A stretch of 64,000 nt of DNA from an uncultured Bacteroidales bacterium (lineage in GTDB: Bacteria; Bacteroidota; Bacteroidia; Bacteroidales; Barnesiellaceae), in the NCBI GenBank assembly GCA_949298955.1, contig CASFYQ010000007.1:124001-188000 (forward strand), written 5' to 3'. The notes below the pieces were generated by a model. The model made no database searches and was not told the DNA's origin. It saw only the letters and a list, made by a program, of their open reading frames with translations. Position numbers and translations under genes: made by a program. Below, piece after piece: positions 45,968 to 54,847 of the stretch. Positions within the stretch are counted from its first letter, which is position 1. Each line of letters begins with the position of its first letter.

Positions 45968-46633
45968 ATGAAAAAGAATGCTATCCTCCTGCTGCTTGGA
46001 CTCTCGGCAGCCATAGCAACACCTGCCCAAGAGACCGGCCGCTACAACCAGTATTATTACCAAAGGTCGTCCCTGTTTGAAGAACTGCCAATCGACAGCA
46101 ACGACATCGTCTTTGTAGGCAACAGCATCACCGACAACTGCGAATGGCACGAGCTGCTCGACAACCCCGACATCAAAAATCGGGGTATCGGAACCGACGT
46201 ATCGATGGGGGTATACGACCGGCTCAATCCAATCACCGACGGGAAACCGGCCAAGATATTCCTGATGATCGGCATCAACGACGTACTGCACGATTTGTCG
46301 ACCGACAGCATCATGGGCAACATCACCCGGATTGTACAGAAGATACGGCGCGAAACACCTTCTACCCGACTCTATTTGCAAAGTCTTCTACCCTTCAACA
46401 GCTCTTTCGGGAAATTCAGCAAACTCGCAGGCAAGGAGCCTCAAATCGTCGAAATAAACCAACGGCTCAAACAACTGGCGGCTACCGAGCAATGCACCTA
46501 CATCGACATCTACTCGCACCTTACGGCTCCCGGTACGGCCACCCTCGACCCGGCCTATACCAACGACGGTCTTCATCTGCTGGGCAATGCCTACCTCGTA
46601 TGGAAGGCGATTCTGTTACCCTACCTCAAATAG
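45968..46633 (+). CDS. Exported SGNH/GDSL hydrolase
   Basis: This 221-residue protein has a signal peptide (MKKNAILLLLGLSAAIATPAQ) and a compact SGNH domain with IVFVGNSITDN (block I, with Ser in GNS), the block III MIGINDV and the final YTNDGLHLLGNAYLVW (Asp/His). It resembles sialate or carbohydrate acetylesterases and lysophospholipase-like enzymes. Lying 14 bases after murQ, it may remove acetyl groups from muropeptides, a common modification, but this is inference from position. Confidence 0.8.
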   Translation: MKKNAILLLLGLSAAIATPAQETGRYNQYYYQRSSLFEELPIDSNDIVFVGNSITDNCEWHELLDNPDIKNRGIGTDVSMGVYDRLNPITDGKPAKIFLMIGINDVLHDLSTDSIMGNITRIVQKIRRETPSTRLYLQSLLPFNSSFGKFSKLAGKEPQIVEINQRLKQLAATEQCTYIDIYSHLTAPGTATLDPAYTNDGLHLLGNAYLVWKAILLPYLK

Positions 46634-46675
46634 GACACGACGCGAGCGCCTGTAAAACACAAAAGAATAAAAAAA

Positions 46676-46706
46676 GGGCCATGTCATTTCATTTTGACAC
46701 AGCCCC
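46676..46706. terminator. Terminator between the SGNH gene and the minus-strand operon
   Basis: GGGC-TGTCA and TGACA-GCCC arms with a small internal bulge. The minus strand has a run of Ts after the stem; it therefore serves the beta-helix gene ending at 46778, and may act on the plus strand too. Confidence 0.75.
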
Positions 46707-46777
46707 GTGTTTATGTTTCTTTGTTTAGCCAATAGGCTATCTATTAGATTAAATCGGATTAATGAGATTGGCCGGTA

Positions 46778-48220
46778 TCAATAAACCGTGTTTTGAGGAT
46801 CCATGTTGGTCCAGCCGGTCATCCAGTTGTCGGCAACAGTTTCGGTAGGAGCAAAGGCCCCGATATAAGATACTTGCTCGAATCCCGAAGCGACCATGGG
46901 ACTGCTCCAATCGGCGGTTTGACTTACCAGCGGACTATCTTGCGAAGGAATCATGCAGAAACCGGCGAGACTTTGGGGATTGCCCTGCAATTTGAGGTCG
47001 GCAATAGCAGCATAGGCGTGGTTCTTACCGTCGGCCCGATTGAAATAACTATCGGCAAAGGTACCGTTGTCGGCCGGATTGTAAGGGGTATTGTTCTCCC
47101 AATATTGAGCATCCTGATAATTCTTGACCATACCGGCAAAGAGGCAGTTCGAAACGACCAGTTTGCCATCGGTGGCAAACGACTGAGTATTTGAGTTCTT
47201 GTCGTTCTCGATAATGAGACCGAGGGGGAAGCCGGCAAATACCGAGTTGAATACCCGCAACTGAGTGTTGCGACGCAAATGCATGGCAGCTTGGAAATGA
47301 GCATCGGTATTGCTGCCGTTCACACCGGCCTCATCGGTATAGTTGTCGGGATCGGTTACCGGGCCGAACATCGACACGTTGGAGAATACGCACGAGGTAT
47401 AAGGCTCGATGGTGGCCGCGTCGCTGCAATTATCCGATTCAAATCCGTTAGAAGCCGACTTGTCACCGATTTTCGGGTCGCGCAGAGCTGCCAGGAATTG
47501 CAGTTTCCCCGAGAAACCGTTGTCGGTATCGAAATCGTCGTCCCAAGTACCCAAGGCCACGAGGTGCTTGCAGTTGACGGCACCGCCGAACCACTCGTAA
47601 GAGTCGTCGCCCGAGTAGGAAACTTGCACATAGTCTACGGTAGTACCGCTACCTACCGAGCCAAAGGTGATGGCGTTGATTTCATTGTCGACCGAATATT
47701 CGATACCGGCAAATTCGCAACGTACATATTTCAGCACACCCGAGTTGTCGGTATCGTCGTTGCCGCCGTGCTTGCTGCGCACACCGCCTTCGATGGTCTG
47801 CTCGCCCTTGTTGTTCTTGGCTTTACCCAACAGGATAATACCGCCCCAGTCGCCGGGTTTACGGCTACCGGGAGCCTGGGCCGACGTGAATACGATGGGA
47901 CGCTCTTTCGTTCCCTCGGCGATGAGTTTTCCGCCCCGCTCGACGATGAGGGTTGCTTTCGACTCTTTCTCGCCCTTGATAACCACACCCGGCTCGATAG
48001 TGAGCGTGGTTCCCTCGGTTACATAGACAAACCCGCGAAGATTATAAGTATTGGGATAGGTAAGGGTCATGTCGGACGAAATCTCATACGCATCGGAACC
48101 GTCGCCCAGGTCGTAACTCGTACCTCCGGGCACAGGCTCGTCGTTACCATTTTCTTCACAACTCACTACGGTCATGGCTGCCAAACATACGAAGGCAATT
48201 GTTTTGAATAGTTTTTTCAT
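46778..48220 (-). CDS. Lipoprotein with right-handed beta-helix-like repeats
   Basis: This 480-residue lipoprotein (MKKLFKTIAFVCLAAMTVVSC) has a Gly/Asp-rich linker and then a beta-helix-like region with repeated polar strands (TTLTIEPGVVIKGEKESKATLIVERGGKLIAEGTKERPIVFTS). This is a right-handed parallel beta-helix type common in Bacteroidetes surface lipoproteins. It is 46 bases downstream of the TonB receptor, so the pair is co-transcribed and probably exposed at the surface. It may bind the ligand that the receptor takes up. No catalytic motif is obvious. Confidence 0.75.
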   Translation of the reverse strand: MKKLFKTIAFVCLAAMTVVSCEENGNDEPVPGGTSYDLGDGSDAYEISSDMTLTYPNTYNLRGFVYVTEGTTLTIEPGVVIKGEKESKATLIVERGGKLIAEGTKERPIVFTSAQAPGSRKPGDWGGIILLGKAKNNKGEQTIEGGVRSKHGGNDDTDNSGVLKYVRCEFAGIEYSVDNEINAITFGSVGSGTTVDYVQVSYSGDDSYEWFGGAVNCKHLVALGTWDDDFDTDNGFSGKLQFLAALRDPKIGDKSASNGFESDNCSDAATIEPYTSCVFSNVSMFGPVTDPDNYTDEAGVNGSNTDAHFQAAMHLRRNTQLRVFNSVFAGFPLGLIIENDKNSNTQSFATDGKLVVSNCLFAGMVKNYQDAQYWENNTPYNPADNGTFADSYFNRADGKNHAYAAIADLKLQGNPQSLAGFCMIPSQDSPLVSQTADWSSPMVASGFEQVSYIGAFAPTETVADNWMTGWTNMDPQNTVY

Positions 48221-48266
48221 TGGATTTTCTTTTTAATTAGTATTATAAAAAAGGAATCTTTTCTAC

Positions 48267-51110
48267 TTAGAAACTGAATGTAATCCCCACACTCACCGAG
48301 CGACCCGGCCGATACGACTTGGTCAACTGCTCGCGCTTCTGCAACCGGCCGGCAGCATCGTAGAACTGGGGGAATTGCTTATAGACGATTTTCTCGGCCA
48401 AAATATCCTTCACTCCGGCTTTGAGTTCGATAAGTTTTCCCAATTTTTTGGAAATGGTAAAATCGAGACTGTTGCGGGGCATCTCATAGGTATCGGGGAT
48501 ATTCACGCTCACATCGTGGTTTGTACTGTTCGACTTGCCTATCCCGATAATGCGTTTGCCCAACCGGTTGTAAAGCAGCGACGACATGAGCCCCCATTTC
48601 TCGCTCTGGTAGTAAAGCCCGGCATTGATGATATAAGGCGACTGCCCCTGCATGGGCCGATCCTCGGTCTTGATAATACCCGACTCGTCGAACCGTACGT
48701 TGCTCATGATGAACGAGGCATTGAACAATAGACTGAAATTGCGCATGCCCATGAAATCGAGGCTCTTGCGTATCTCGACCTCGGCTCCCAGACTTTGAGC
48801 CGAAAGGGCATTCTCATAATTGTAGCGCAAGGTACCGCCCATATCGATGAAGGTCCACTCGATGGGATTCCTGAAATATTTGTAGAAGAGACCTACGCTC
48901 ACGACCTCGCCCCGCTCGGGGTAAAACTCATAACGGAAATCGAGGTTATCGATCTTGCAGGTTTTGAGATCTTCGTTACCTCCTATCTCGTTGAAGAGGT
49001 CGAAATCGTAATAGACGGCCGGCGACACCTCGCGGAACTCGGCGCGGTTGAGCGAACGCCCGTAGGCAAGCCGCAACAGGTGCTGCTCATTGAAATTATA
49101 GGTAGCATTGACCGAGGGCAACAAATCGAGGTCGACATAGTTGCGGCTGGTAAGCAACGTCTGCGCCGCCGATATGGATTTATCGCGAGTGAGTTTCAAT
49201 CGATTATATTCAAGGCGCAATCCGGCATAGATGTTGAACCGCCCGAACGGCAGCTCGATGGCACCATATCCGGCACCGTAGAAATTGGTGGCATCGTAGG
49301 CATTGGTCTTTTGGGTAATCTCATCGATATACACCTTGTCGGCTCCGAGCCACTCGTCGCTCATCATCTCTTCATAAGGCAAATAGAGGTACTCTTGGCG
49401 CTCGGCAACTGTAAGGTTGTCGTAGCGGTAGACAAACTCTCTGGGAGCATAGCTGCGAGTACGATACTCGCTCATCAAGCCTCCCTTGACAGTCGAACGG
49501 ATTGTACCTATGTTCACCGTACCCTTATAATCGACACTCCCCGAGAAGAGGTGGTCGCTGAGCGACTGGAAATAACGCGAAATCTCCTCGTTACCCACCC
49601 GCAGCTGCGACACGTCGGCATTCTCGCTCATACCCGCCTGGTTGACGATAATACGGCGGTCGGGCTCGTCCTTGTAGGCATAGCTGTATCCCACGTTCCA
49701 CGACAACGAGTGAGACTTGTGTTCATCGAGAAAATGATTTCCCGCCAACTGCCCCAAATAAGTGAGGCGCGACTGATAGAGCATCTCGGTTTCCTCGCGA
49801 TAGAAGGGGCTACTTATGTTGCGCACACCGGTACGCTCGGTCAGGCGGTTCTTACCCAACATATTGAAAAGGTTGCGAAACTCGAGTCTGTTGCGATCGC
49901 TGAAAACAAACGACCAGTTGTGCATGGCCCCCAGCCGCACATCGTTGGAATATTGGTTATCGATATAATCGTCAAGATAGACCGGCTTGTCGGCCTCCGA
50001 CGAATAGACGCCGAAACGAGCATTCACGATATCCTGTATCGTTTTATAAGTATTGCTGTAATTGATAAAGGTAGTCATGCCTATCTCGGTTCCCCCCTCG
50101 GTATCAAACCGACGATTGACCGTAAGCGACAGACGTTGGTCGGGCATGGGAATGAAACTCTTCACCCGCCAGTCGGAGTTGAACGAACGGGTAAGGCGCG
50201 TCACCTCCGAGGGGTCGGTGCCCGCCAGGTCCATATGCTGGGGCATGCTGCCCGGGAGCGGCCGTTTGTTCACGTCGAATCCCAACCAGTCGGTCGAGCT
50301 GCCGGGATTGAGACGAGTCTTGACAAACTGGGTATTGATATTGAACCCTGTCGTGTAGTTCACTTGTACCGAATTGCGCAGCGGCAAGCTCTTGGTGGCT
50401 ATGCGAATGAAACCGCCTGCAAAGTCGGCCGGAATCTCGGGAGCCGGCGACTTGTAGATAATCATGTTCTCGATTTGCGAGCTGGGCAACATATCGAACG
50501 AGAAAACCCGGCTGTCCGATTCCAAACTCGGGGCCGTGTTGCCGTTTATCCATACATTATTATAACGTTGTGCCAACCCACGCACCACGACAAAACGATT
50601 GTCGAGAATCGAGATACCCGGCACCCGTTTCACCACCTCCGAGGCATCGCGATCGAGTGTCTTGGCTATCTGTTGCGACGAAATACCGCTCGCCACCTGT
50701 ACCTGAGCCTTCATGCCTTCGAGCAGCGACATCTCGGTGTCGTTGCGACGGTAGGTCGATACCACCACTTCCTGCAAGGCGACTCCGTCCTCTTCCAGTT
50801 CGATAACCAGCGGAGCCACATACTCGCCGGCCACCACATCGACCGGCACGCGAGCGGTCTTATACGACAGATAGCGGCACACGACAACCTGCCCGCCCGT
50901 CGGGAGATTTTTCAAGGAGAATCGGCCATCGATATCGGTAGCCGTTGCCATTGAACTGTTCTCGACCTGTATAGTGGCACCGATAATGGCCTCGCCGCTC
51001 TTCTTGTCTCTTACGCTCCCCGTAATCGAGCCGGTAGCGGCCCATAGATCAACGAGTTGAATAGAGAGAATTACACTTAAAACAATAACTGACAATCTGC
51101 TTTTACCCAT
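48267..51110 (-). CDS. TonB-dependent receptor, second system
   Basis: This 947-residue receptor has a signal peptide (MGKSRLSVIVLSVILSIQLVDLWA), a carboxypeptidase regulatory-like domain (GSITGSVRDKKSGEAIIGATIQV), a plug with SEVVKRVPGISILDNRFVVVRGLAQRYNNVWINGN and a C-terminal beta-barrel ending GITFSF. It is not a SusC (no SusD adjacent). The partner is the beta-helix lipoprotein. The -7 box TACCTTTG at 51145-51138 lies 28 bases upstream. Ligand unknown. Confidence 0.92.
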   Translation of the reverse strand: MGKSRLSVIVLSVILSIQLVDLWAATGSITGSVRDKKSGEAIIGATIQVENSSMATATDIDGRFSLKNLPTGGQVVVCRYLSYKTARVPVDVVAGEYVAPLVIELEEDGVALQEVVVSTYRRNDTEMSLLEGMKAQVQVASGISSQQIAKTLDRDASEVVKRVPGISILDNRFVVVRGLAQRYNNVWINGNTAPSLESDSRVFSFDMLPSSQIENMIIYKSPAPEIPADFAGGFIRIATKSLPLRNSVQVNYTTGFNINTQFVKTRLNPGSSTDWLGFDVNKRPLPGSMPQHMDLAGTDPSEVTRLTRSFNSDWRVKSFIPMPDQRLSLTVNRRFDTEGGTEIGMTTFINYSNTYKTIQDIVNARFGVYSSEADKPVYLDDYIDNQYSNDVRLGAMHNWSFVFSDRNRLEFRNLFNMLGKNRLTERTGVRNISSPFYREETEMLYQSRLTYLGQLAGNHFLDEHKSHSLSWNVGYSYAYKDEPDRRIIVNQAGMSENADVSQLRVGNEEISRYFQSLSDHLFSGSVDYKGTVNIGTIRSTVKGGLMSEYRTRSYAPREFVYRYDNLTVAERQEYLYLPYEEMMSDEWLGADKVYIDEITQKTNAYDATNFYGAGYGAIELPFGRFNIYAGLRLEYNRLKLTRDKSISAAQTLLTSRNYVDLDLLPSVNATYNFNEQHLLRLAYGRSLNRAEFREVSPAVYYDFDLFNEIGGNEDLKTCKIDNLDFRYEFYPERGEVVSVGLFYKYFRNPIEWTFIDMGGTLRYNYENALSAQSLGAEVEIRKSLDFMGMRNFSLLFNASFIMSNVRFDESGIIKTEDRPMQGQSPYIINAGLYYQSEKWGLMSSLLYNRLGKRIIGIGKSNSTNHDVSVNIPDTYEMPRNSLDFTISKKLGKLIELKAGVKDILAEKIVYKQFPQFYDAAGRLQKREQLTKSYRPGRSVSVGITFSF

Positions 51111-51137
51111 ACATTTTTACCTTTTTTCTTTCCGACG

Positions 51138-51145
51138 CAAAGGTA
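51138..51145 (-). promoter_or_regulatory. -7 box TACCTTTG of the second TonB operon
   Basis: TAnnTTTG match on the minus strand, 28 bases upstream of the receptor ATG. Confidence 0.5.
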
Positions 51146-51442
51146 TCGGTATGGAACTACGAAAGTATGACAGATGTATGAACGGAACGACAACATCTGT
51201 TACATTTCGGTAATCTACGTTTATCAAAAATATTTCTATTCATCGAGCAAATTTCCCCAAACGGTTTTATATCAAGACAAAAAAACGATTCTCATTTCCG
51301 CACTCCTATATCATCGGCGTGCCTTCCAACGCACCACCTCGCCAAGTAGCAACGGTATGATACGGGCAAAAGAGCTATTCCCCGACCCGGGAATGCTCAA
51401 CTTGCCCTTTCTATCACACAGGGTCAAATCGGTTACAAACGA

Positions 51443-51498
51443 GATAACAAAAACGCGGGCGGCTATAAATTTTTTTGGCCGCCCGCGTTTTTGTTATC
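51443..51498. terminator. Long perfect hairpin terminator after ibrB
   Basis: Arms of 21 bases (from GATAACAAAAACGCGGG on the left to its exact complement on the right) flank a 14-base AT-rich loop, 36 bases after the ibrB-like gene's stop. The A-run on one side and T-run on the other make it usable in both directions. Confidence 0.9.
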
Positions 51499-51533
51499 CC
51501 GACCATCGGAATCGACAGTACAGGAAAACGCCG

Positions 51534-52046
51534 TTATATTTCCTTCGTGAGGCTGAACTCCTTGTCGGCAAAAAGCTCGGCCAAGCCCGAAATCTGTTTG
51601 TAGCGCAACAGTTCGTCTTTATCCATACCGATATTTTTCATAATCCAGCTGTCAGACATGCCGGCTTTGGAGAGTTCCGACACGATTTCGCACATCAACT
51701 CGACACAATGTGTGCCCCTCGCCCGATTATGGCGAATAGTCGAAGCCATGCGGTTCGAAATATCCTTGTCGATTACCACCACCGGCAACAGGCCTTTTTC
51801 ACGTTCATAAATGCGCTGCGAGGTTTTCATCACTTTATAGCGGTGAAACCCGTCGACCAGCTCATACTGATCCTTCTCGGGAATATAGTAGCAGACACAA
51901 GGCATCGTATAGCCGTCCTCCCAAATCGAGAGTTCAAGCAGCTTCATCTCGGGCGGAGCCACGACATTGGGATTATAGGTATTGGCTACCACTTTCTCTA
52001 CCGGGACAGCTATTACATGATAGACAGGACTTTTATACTCTTCCAT
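51534..52046 (-). CDS. ParB-like nuclease-domain protein (IbrB-like)
   Basis: This 170-residue protein has a ParB N-terminal-like domain: LELSIWEDGYTMPCVCYYIPEKDQYELVDGFHRYKVM (residues ~38-74), where VDGFHRYK is the ParB/Srx core. A small helical part follows (MKNIGMDKDELLRYKQI). It lacks the KorB-type DNA-binding region of chromosomal ParB. Its partner is an IbrA-type PAPS reductase-like protein 8 bases upstream. IbrAB were described in E. coli as activators of prophage gene expression. No chromosome-partitioning role is likely. Confidence 0.85.
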   Translation of the reverse strand: MEEYKSPVYHVIAVPVEKVVANTYNPNVVAPPEMKLLELSIWEDGYTMPCVCYYIPEKDQYELVDGFHRYKVMKTSQRIYEREKGLLPVVVIDKDISNRMASTIRHNRARGTHCVELMCEIVSELSKAGMSDSWIMKNIGMDKDELLRYKQISGLAELFADKEFSLTKEI

Positions 52047-52054
52047 TTTTATTT

Positions 52055-53344
52055 CTAAATCAACGCTTTATATTTTTCCATTACTTGTTCTCTCAATTCT
52101 TTTTCCACCTTGTTGAGCGAAAATCCCATGTACTTGCAAGTATGATCGTTCTTGAGAATACAGATACACATGCGCTTGAAAGTAGGCAGCTCCTTGAACT
52201 CGGGAATGTCGATATCGTCGAGGTACTCCATCTTCACCGGCCGCTTTTGGGTCTTGTAATTGGAGCTTTCGCCCACAACAATAGGGATTCCCAACTTTTC
52301 GAGTTTCTGTATGGTCTCTTCGGAAAGACAACCTCCTGTTTTTCGCCAGAAATTGATGCTCACCGACAGTTTGCGCTGATAGTTGCGGCGGGTATCTTCG
52401 GGCAATGTCTTCAACAGGAAATCGAGATAACGCTCCCAAGTCATGCCGGGAGGCAGCTTGATAGAGTGCCACCCCATCATCGAAGTCCGGCCGTAAATCC
52501 CGGCAAAATTCACTCCGTTGACCCGACTTACCATTTTGCCCCACATATCGGGGTCAATGACCCGGTAAAGGCGCAGGCTCGAAATCGCCTGTGAAATAAA
52601 CGGACTGGCCACCCGCTGTTTATCGAGCGGTATGCCCGCCCGATAATAAAGGTCGTAGAGGCGATTGTAGTCCCAGCCGAAACGGCCGTTGGCCACCCAA
52701 ATATCGGCCGTGAGCCAATCGTGCAGAGGATAGGCATTGCAAACACCATACCTTACCTCGCGCACCCATTTGAGCCCCTTGTATTTTTTGTAGTTCCGAT
52801 CGCTGTGCACCGTGCGCCAACGATTCAGGCTTTCCTGGCTGCGTATTCCTATCAGGCAGCATGTGCGATGAGCCTTGTTGCGCTTGTGCAACCACTCGGC
52901 AAACCTGATTTGAAACTCATAATCCCACAAATCTTCGGTAAAGAAATCGAAATCGTCGCGGGTATAAGCCCCCTTGGGAAGATCTCTTACCCACAACTCA
53001 CGCTTCGACTCTTCCCACGGCCGCCAATAACTTTGAAACATCGAGGTACAGGTCGAAACCTTGCAAGGCACACACACCCGATAGACATCGAGTATATCGG
53101 CATTGTCGGCCAACGTGCGGTCTACATACCGAATCGTCTCCTGATACTGCACCTCATAGTCGATATGAAACACGCCCAACCTGCGTCCCGGACAATTGCG
53201 CCGCAAATATTCAATGCACAAATTCAAGAGCACCCCGCTGTCTTTCCCTCCCGAGAAAGAGACATAGACGTTGTCAAAGTCGGCGAATATCCGTTCCAAC
53301 CGCATCATGGCAACATCATACACACTATTTCTGAGACCGTTCAT
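52055..53344 (-). CDS. PAPS-reductase-like DUF3440 protein (IbrA-like)
   Basis: This 429-residue protein has the PP-loop signature FSGGKDSGVLLNL (residues ~30-42), a Cys-rich segment (CVPCKVSTCTSMF), and the DUF3440 C-terminal part (KLPPGMTWERYLDFLLKTLPEDTRRNYQRKL). Related proteins include IbrA and the DndC-type sulfur-transfer enzymes. The first codon overlaps the GNAT stop (ATGA) and ibrB lies 8 bases downstream. The chemistry is probably adenylation of a substrate followed by sulfur or other transfer, but the substrate is unknown. Confidence 0.85.
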   Translation of the reverse strand: MNGLRNSVYDVAMMRLERIFADFDNVYVSFSGGKDSGVLLNLCIEYLRRNCPGRRLGVFHIDYEVQYQETIRYVDRTLADNADILDVYRVCVPCKVSTCTSMFQSYWRPWEESKRELWVRDLPKGAYTRDDFDFFTEDLWDYEFQIRFAEWLHKRNKAHRTCCLIGIRSQESLNRWRTVHSDRNYKKYKGLKWVREVRYGVCNAYPLHDWLTADIWVANGRFGWDYNRLYDLYYRAGIPLDKQRVASPFISQAISSLRLYRVIDPDMWGKMVSRVNGVNFAGIYGRTSMMGWHSIKLPPGMTWERYLDFLLKTLPEDTRRNYQRKLSVSINFWRKTGGCLSEETIQKLEKLGIPIVVGESSNYKTQKRPVKMEYLDDIDIPEFKELPTFKRMCICILKNDHTCKYMGFSLNKVEKELREQVMEKYKALI

Positions 53345-53736
53345 TTTCCCTCATACTCCATTTTGACATACAGTTTCCAGCTCTTTATCTCGACAAAGCC
53401 GCAAGACTTGAAAAGCTCGGCATGCCTCATATGCGACACAATATAGAGGGGCGACACCTCGGCAAACTCGGCGATTACCTCCTGAACAAGAGCCACCAAC
53501 AAGTCGGACGAGTCGTTTACCGAATAATAATTATCGATAAATACACCCGACGGTTTGCTCTCGGCCGGCATAAATCCCACAACCTTACCTTCGTCGAGCG
53601 CAACAAACCACAAGTGTTTGCGAGATGTCTTAAACGGATAGTTGTTGTTTTGTCGAATAACGGGAACACTCATAATCAAAGGTGCAACAAGAGTATAGAG
53701 CCGTTCCTCTGTCCCGGGCAATTTTTCTATTATCAT
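53341..53736 (-). CDS. GNAT-type N-acetyltransferase
   Basis: This 131-residue protein begins MIIEKLPGTEERLYTLVAPL and has the acetyl-CoA-binding blocks of a compact GNAT: LWFVALDEGKVVGFMPAES (strands 3-4), LLVALVQEVIAEFAEVSPLYIVSHMRHAELFKSCGFVEIKSW (the final loop and helix). It is the first gene of the GNAT-ibrA-ibrB operon. A -7 box TAATTTTG lies at 53815-53808, giving a leader of about 65 bases. The start at 53736 (ATG) is preferred to an upstream GTG at 53766. The substrate is unknown, and the GNAT is a variable partner of such modules. Confidence 0.78.
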   Translation of the reverse strand: MIIEKLPGTEERLYTLVAPLIMSVPVIRQNNNYPFKTSRKHLWFVALDEGKVVGFMPAESKPSGVFIDNYYSVNDSSDLLVALVQEVIAEFAEVSPLYIVSHMRHAELFKSCGFVEIKSWKLYVKMEYEGK

Positions 53737-54128
53737 AATAGAGCATTTTTTCGGTTCACGAAGCACACCTCACATGACATGCCTCAATCAATCCTTCTTA
53801 TCTTTCACAAAATTAAAAAAAAGAAGGCATATAAAAATGCAAAAATATCACTATTTCATCGGCATGCCCACACACCAGCCGCAATTTATCATTTGCCAAA
53901 CTCAAAAAAGAGCTCAAAAGAACCCGGCTCGCCACATCTGCAACAAGCCCGTCGCTCCCCCCGACCGGCAAAGTCTATCGCTTTTCTCTCCGGCCCGAAA
54001 TCGGGAAAATGCTAATTATTCAAATATTTAACGCCGATTATTTTTTTCTCTCCAAAAAGCGACTATCTTTACCTTCAAATATAAAAGTATCTTAAATCGA
54101 GATATTTTTATCTATAATAATTTTAGTT

Positions 54129-54143
54129 TTAGAATTATTCTAA
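54129..54143. promoter_or_regulatory. PerR-like box TTAGAATTATTCTAA
   Basis: A 7-1-7 perfect palindrome differing from the PerR consensus TTATAATnATTATAA by one base in each arm. It ends one base before the -7 box region (TATATTTG, 54145-54152) of the rubrerythrin gene, where a repressor would block transcription. Confidence 0.6.
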
Positions 54144-54144
54144 T

Positions 54145-54152
54145 TATATTTG
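54145..54152 (+). promoter_or_regulatory. -7 box TATATTTG of rubrerythrin
   Basis: Exact TAnnTTTG match, 41 bases upstream of the rubrerythrin ATG. Confidence 0.6.
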
Positions 54153-54192
54153 CATCAGAAATCAAAAACACATCAACAAAAAACGAAACGTC

Positions 54193-54768
54193 ATGAAAAG
54201 TATTAAAGGAACCCAAACCGAACAAAACCTGTTGAAATCTTTCGCCGGTGAATCTCAAGCCCGCACACGCTACACTTTCTTTGCCAGCGTAGCCAAGAAA
54301 GAAGGTTTCGAACAAATCAGCGCCATCTTCATGGAGACGGCCGAACAGGAAAAAGAACACGCCAAAAAATTCTTCAAATACCTCGAAGGTGGCATGGTCG
54401 AGATTACCGCCTCTTTCCCTGCCGGAGTCATAGGTACCACCGCCGAAAACCTGCGTGCTGCCGCCGAGGGTGAAAACGAAGAGTGGGTGGAACTCTATCC
54501 CCACTTTGCCGACGTAGCCGAGCAAGAGGGATTCCCTGCCATAGCTCTCACCTTCCGCAATGTAGCCAAGGTCGAAGCCGAACACGAGAAACGCTATCGC
54601 AAATTGTTGGAGAATGTAGAGAACGGTACCGTATTTGCCGACAGCGAAGAAATCGAATGGCAATGCCGCAACTGCGGATATGTGCACCGCGGTAAAACAG
54701 CTCCCGAGCTATGTCCCGCCTGCGCTCACCCGCGTGCTTTCTTCGAACGCAAAAAGAACAACTATTAA
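54193..54768 (+). CDS. rbr: Rubrerythrin
   Basis: This 191-residue protein has the diiron domain at residues 1-145 ([54 protein letters not shown]) with the Glu/His ligands in ExxxR and ExxH motifs, and a C-terminal rubredoxin domain with [12 protein letters not shown] and [15 protein letters not shown]. It reduces hydrogen peroxide using NADH-derived electrons via rubredoxin. A PerR-like box lies just upstream. The flavin reductase-rubredoxin gene follows after 79 bases and is a plausible partner. Confidence 0.94.
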   Translation: MKSIKGTQTEQNLLKSFAGESQARTRYTFFASVAKKEGFEQISAIFMETAEQEKEHAKKFFKYLEGGMVEITASFPAGVIGTTAENLRAAAEGENEEWVELYPHFADVAEQEGFPAIALTFRNVAKVEAEHEKRYRKLLENVENGTVFADSEEIEWQCRNCGYVHRGKTAPELCPACAHPRAFFERKKNNY

Positions 54769-54789
54769 TTCAGTATAAATTCTGCAACC

Positions 54790-54820
54790 TCCTGTCGGCC
54801 TGCTCTATACGGGCAGGCCG
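54790..54820 (+). terminator. Possible terminator after rubrerythrin
   Basis: CGGCCTGC and GCAGGCCG arms, about 25 bases after the stop, followed by ATATAGTT; the T tract is weak, so readthrough to the next gene is likely. Confidence 0.45.
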
Positions 54821-54847
54821 ATATAGTTTGCACCCACGATTCACGCC

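Larger units (their letters stand above)
51111..51533. other. Gap holding a promoter and a terminator
   Basis: This 423-base gap contains the TonB receptor promoter at its left end and a long hairpin terminator near its right end. The middle has no open frame that looks real and no RNA motif that I recognise. Confidence 0.6.
53737..54192. other. Gap between divergent operons with two promoters and a PerR-like box
   Basis: This 456-base region holds the GNAT promoter on its left, a plus-strand -7-like box TATCTTTA at 54064-54071, a palindromic operator and TATATTTG before rubrerythrin. A plus-strand frame at 53774-54031 is not convincing. I see no RNA gene in it. Confidence 0.6.

Noticed and set aside
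48795..50954. A 719-codon plus-strand frame opposite the second TonB receptor
   Set aside because: The opposite strand carries an unmistakable receptor; the frame is a codon-bias shadow.
51174..51500. A possible coding start within the gap before ibrB
   Set aside because: The frame crosses the strong terminator hairpin and runs into the reverse strand of ibrB.
53774..54031. An 85-codon frame in the gap before rubrerythrin
   Set aside because: It has odd composition (many Gln/Lys/Pro and no hydrophobic core), no promoter of its own in the right place and overlaps the promoter region.
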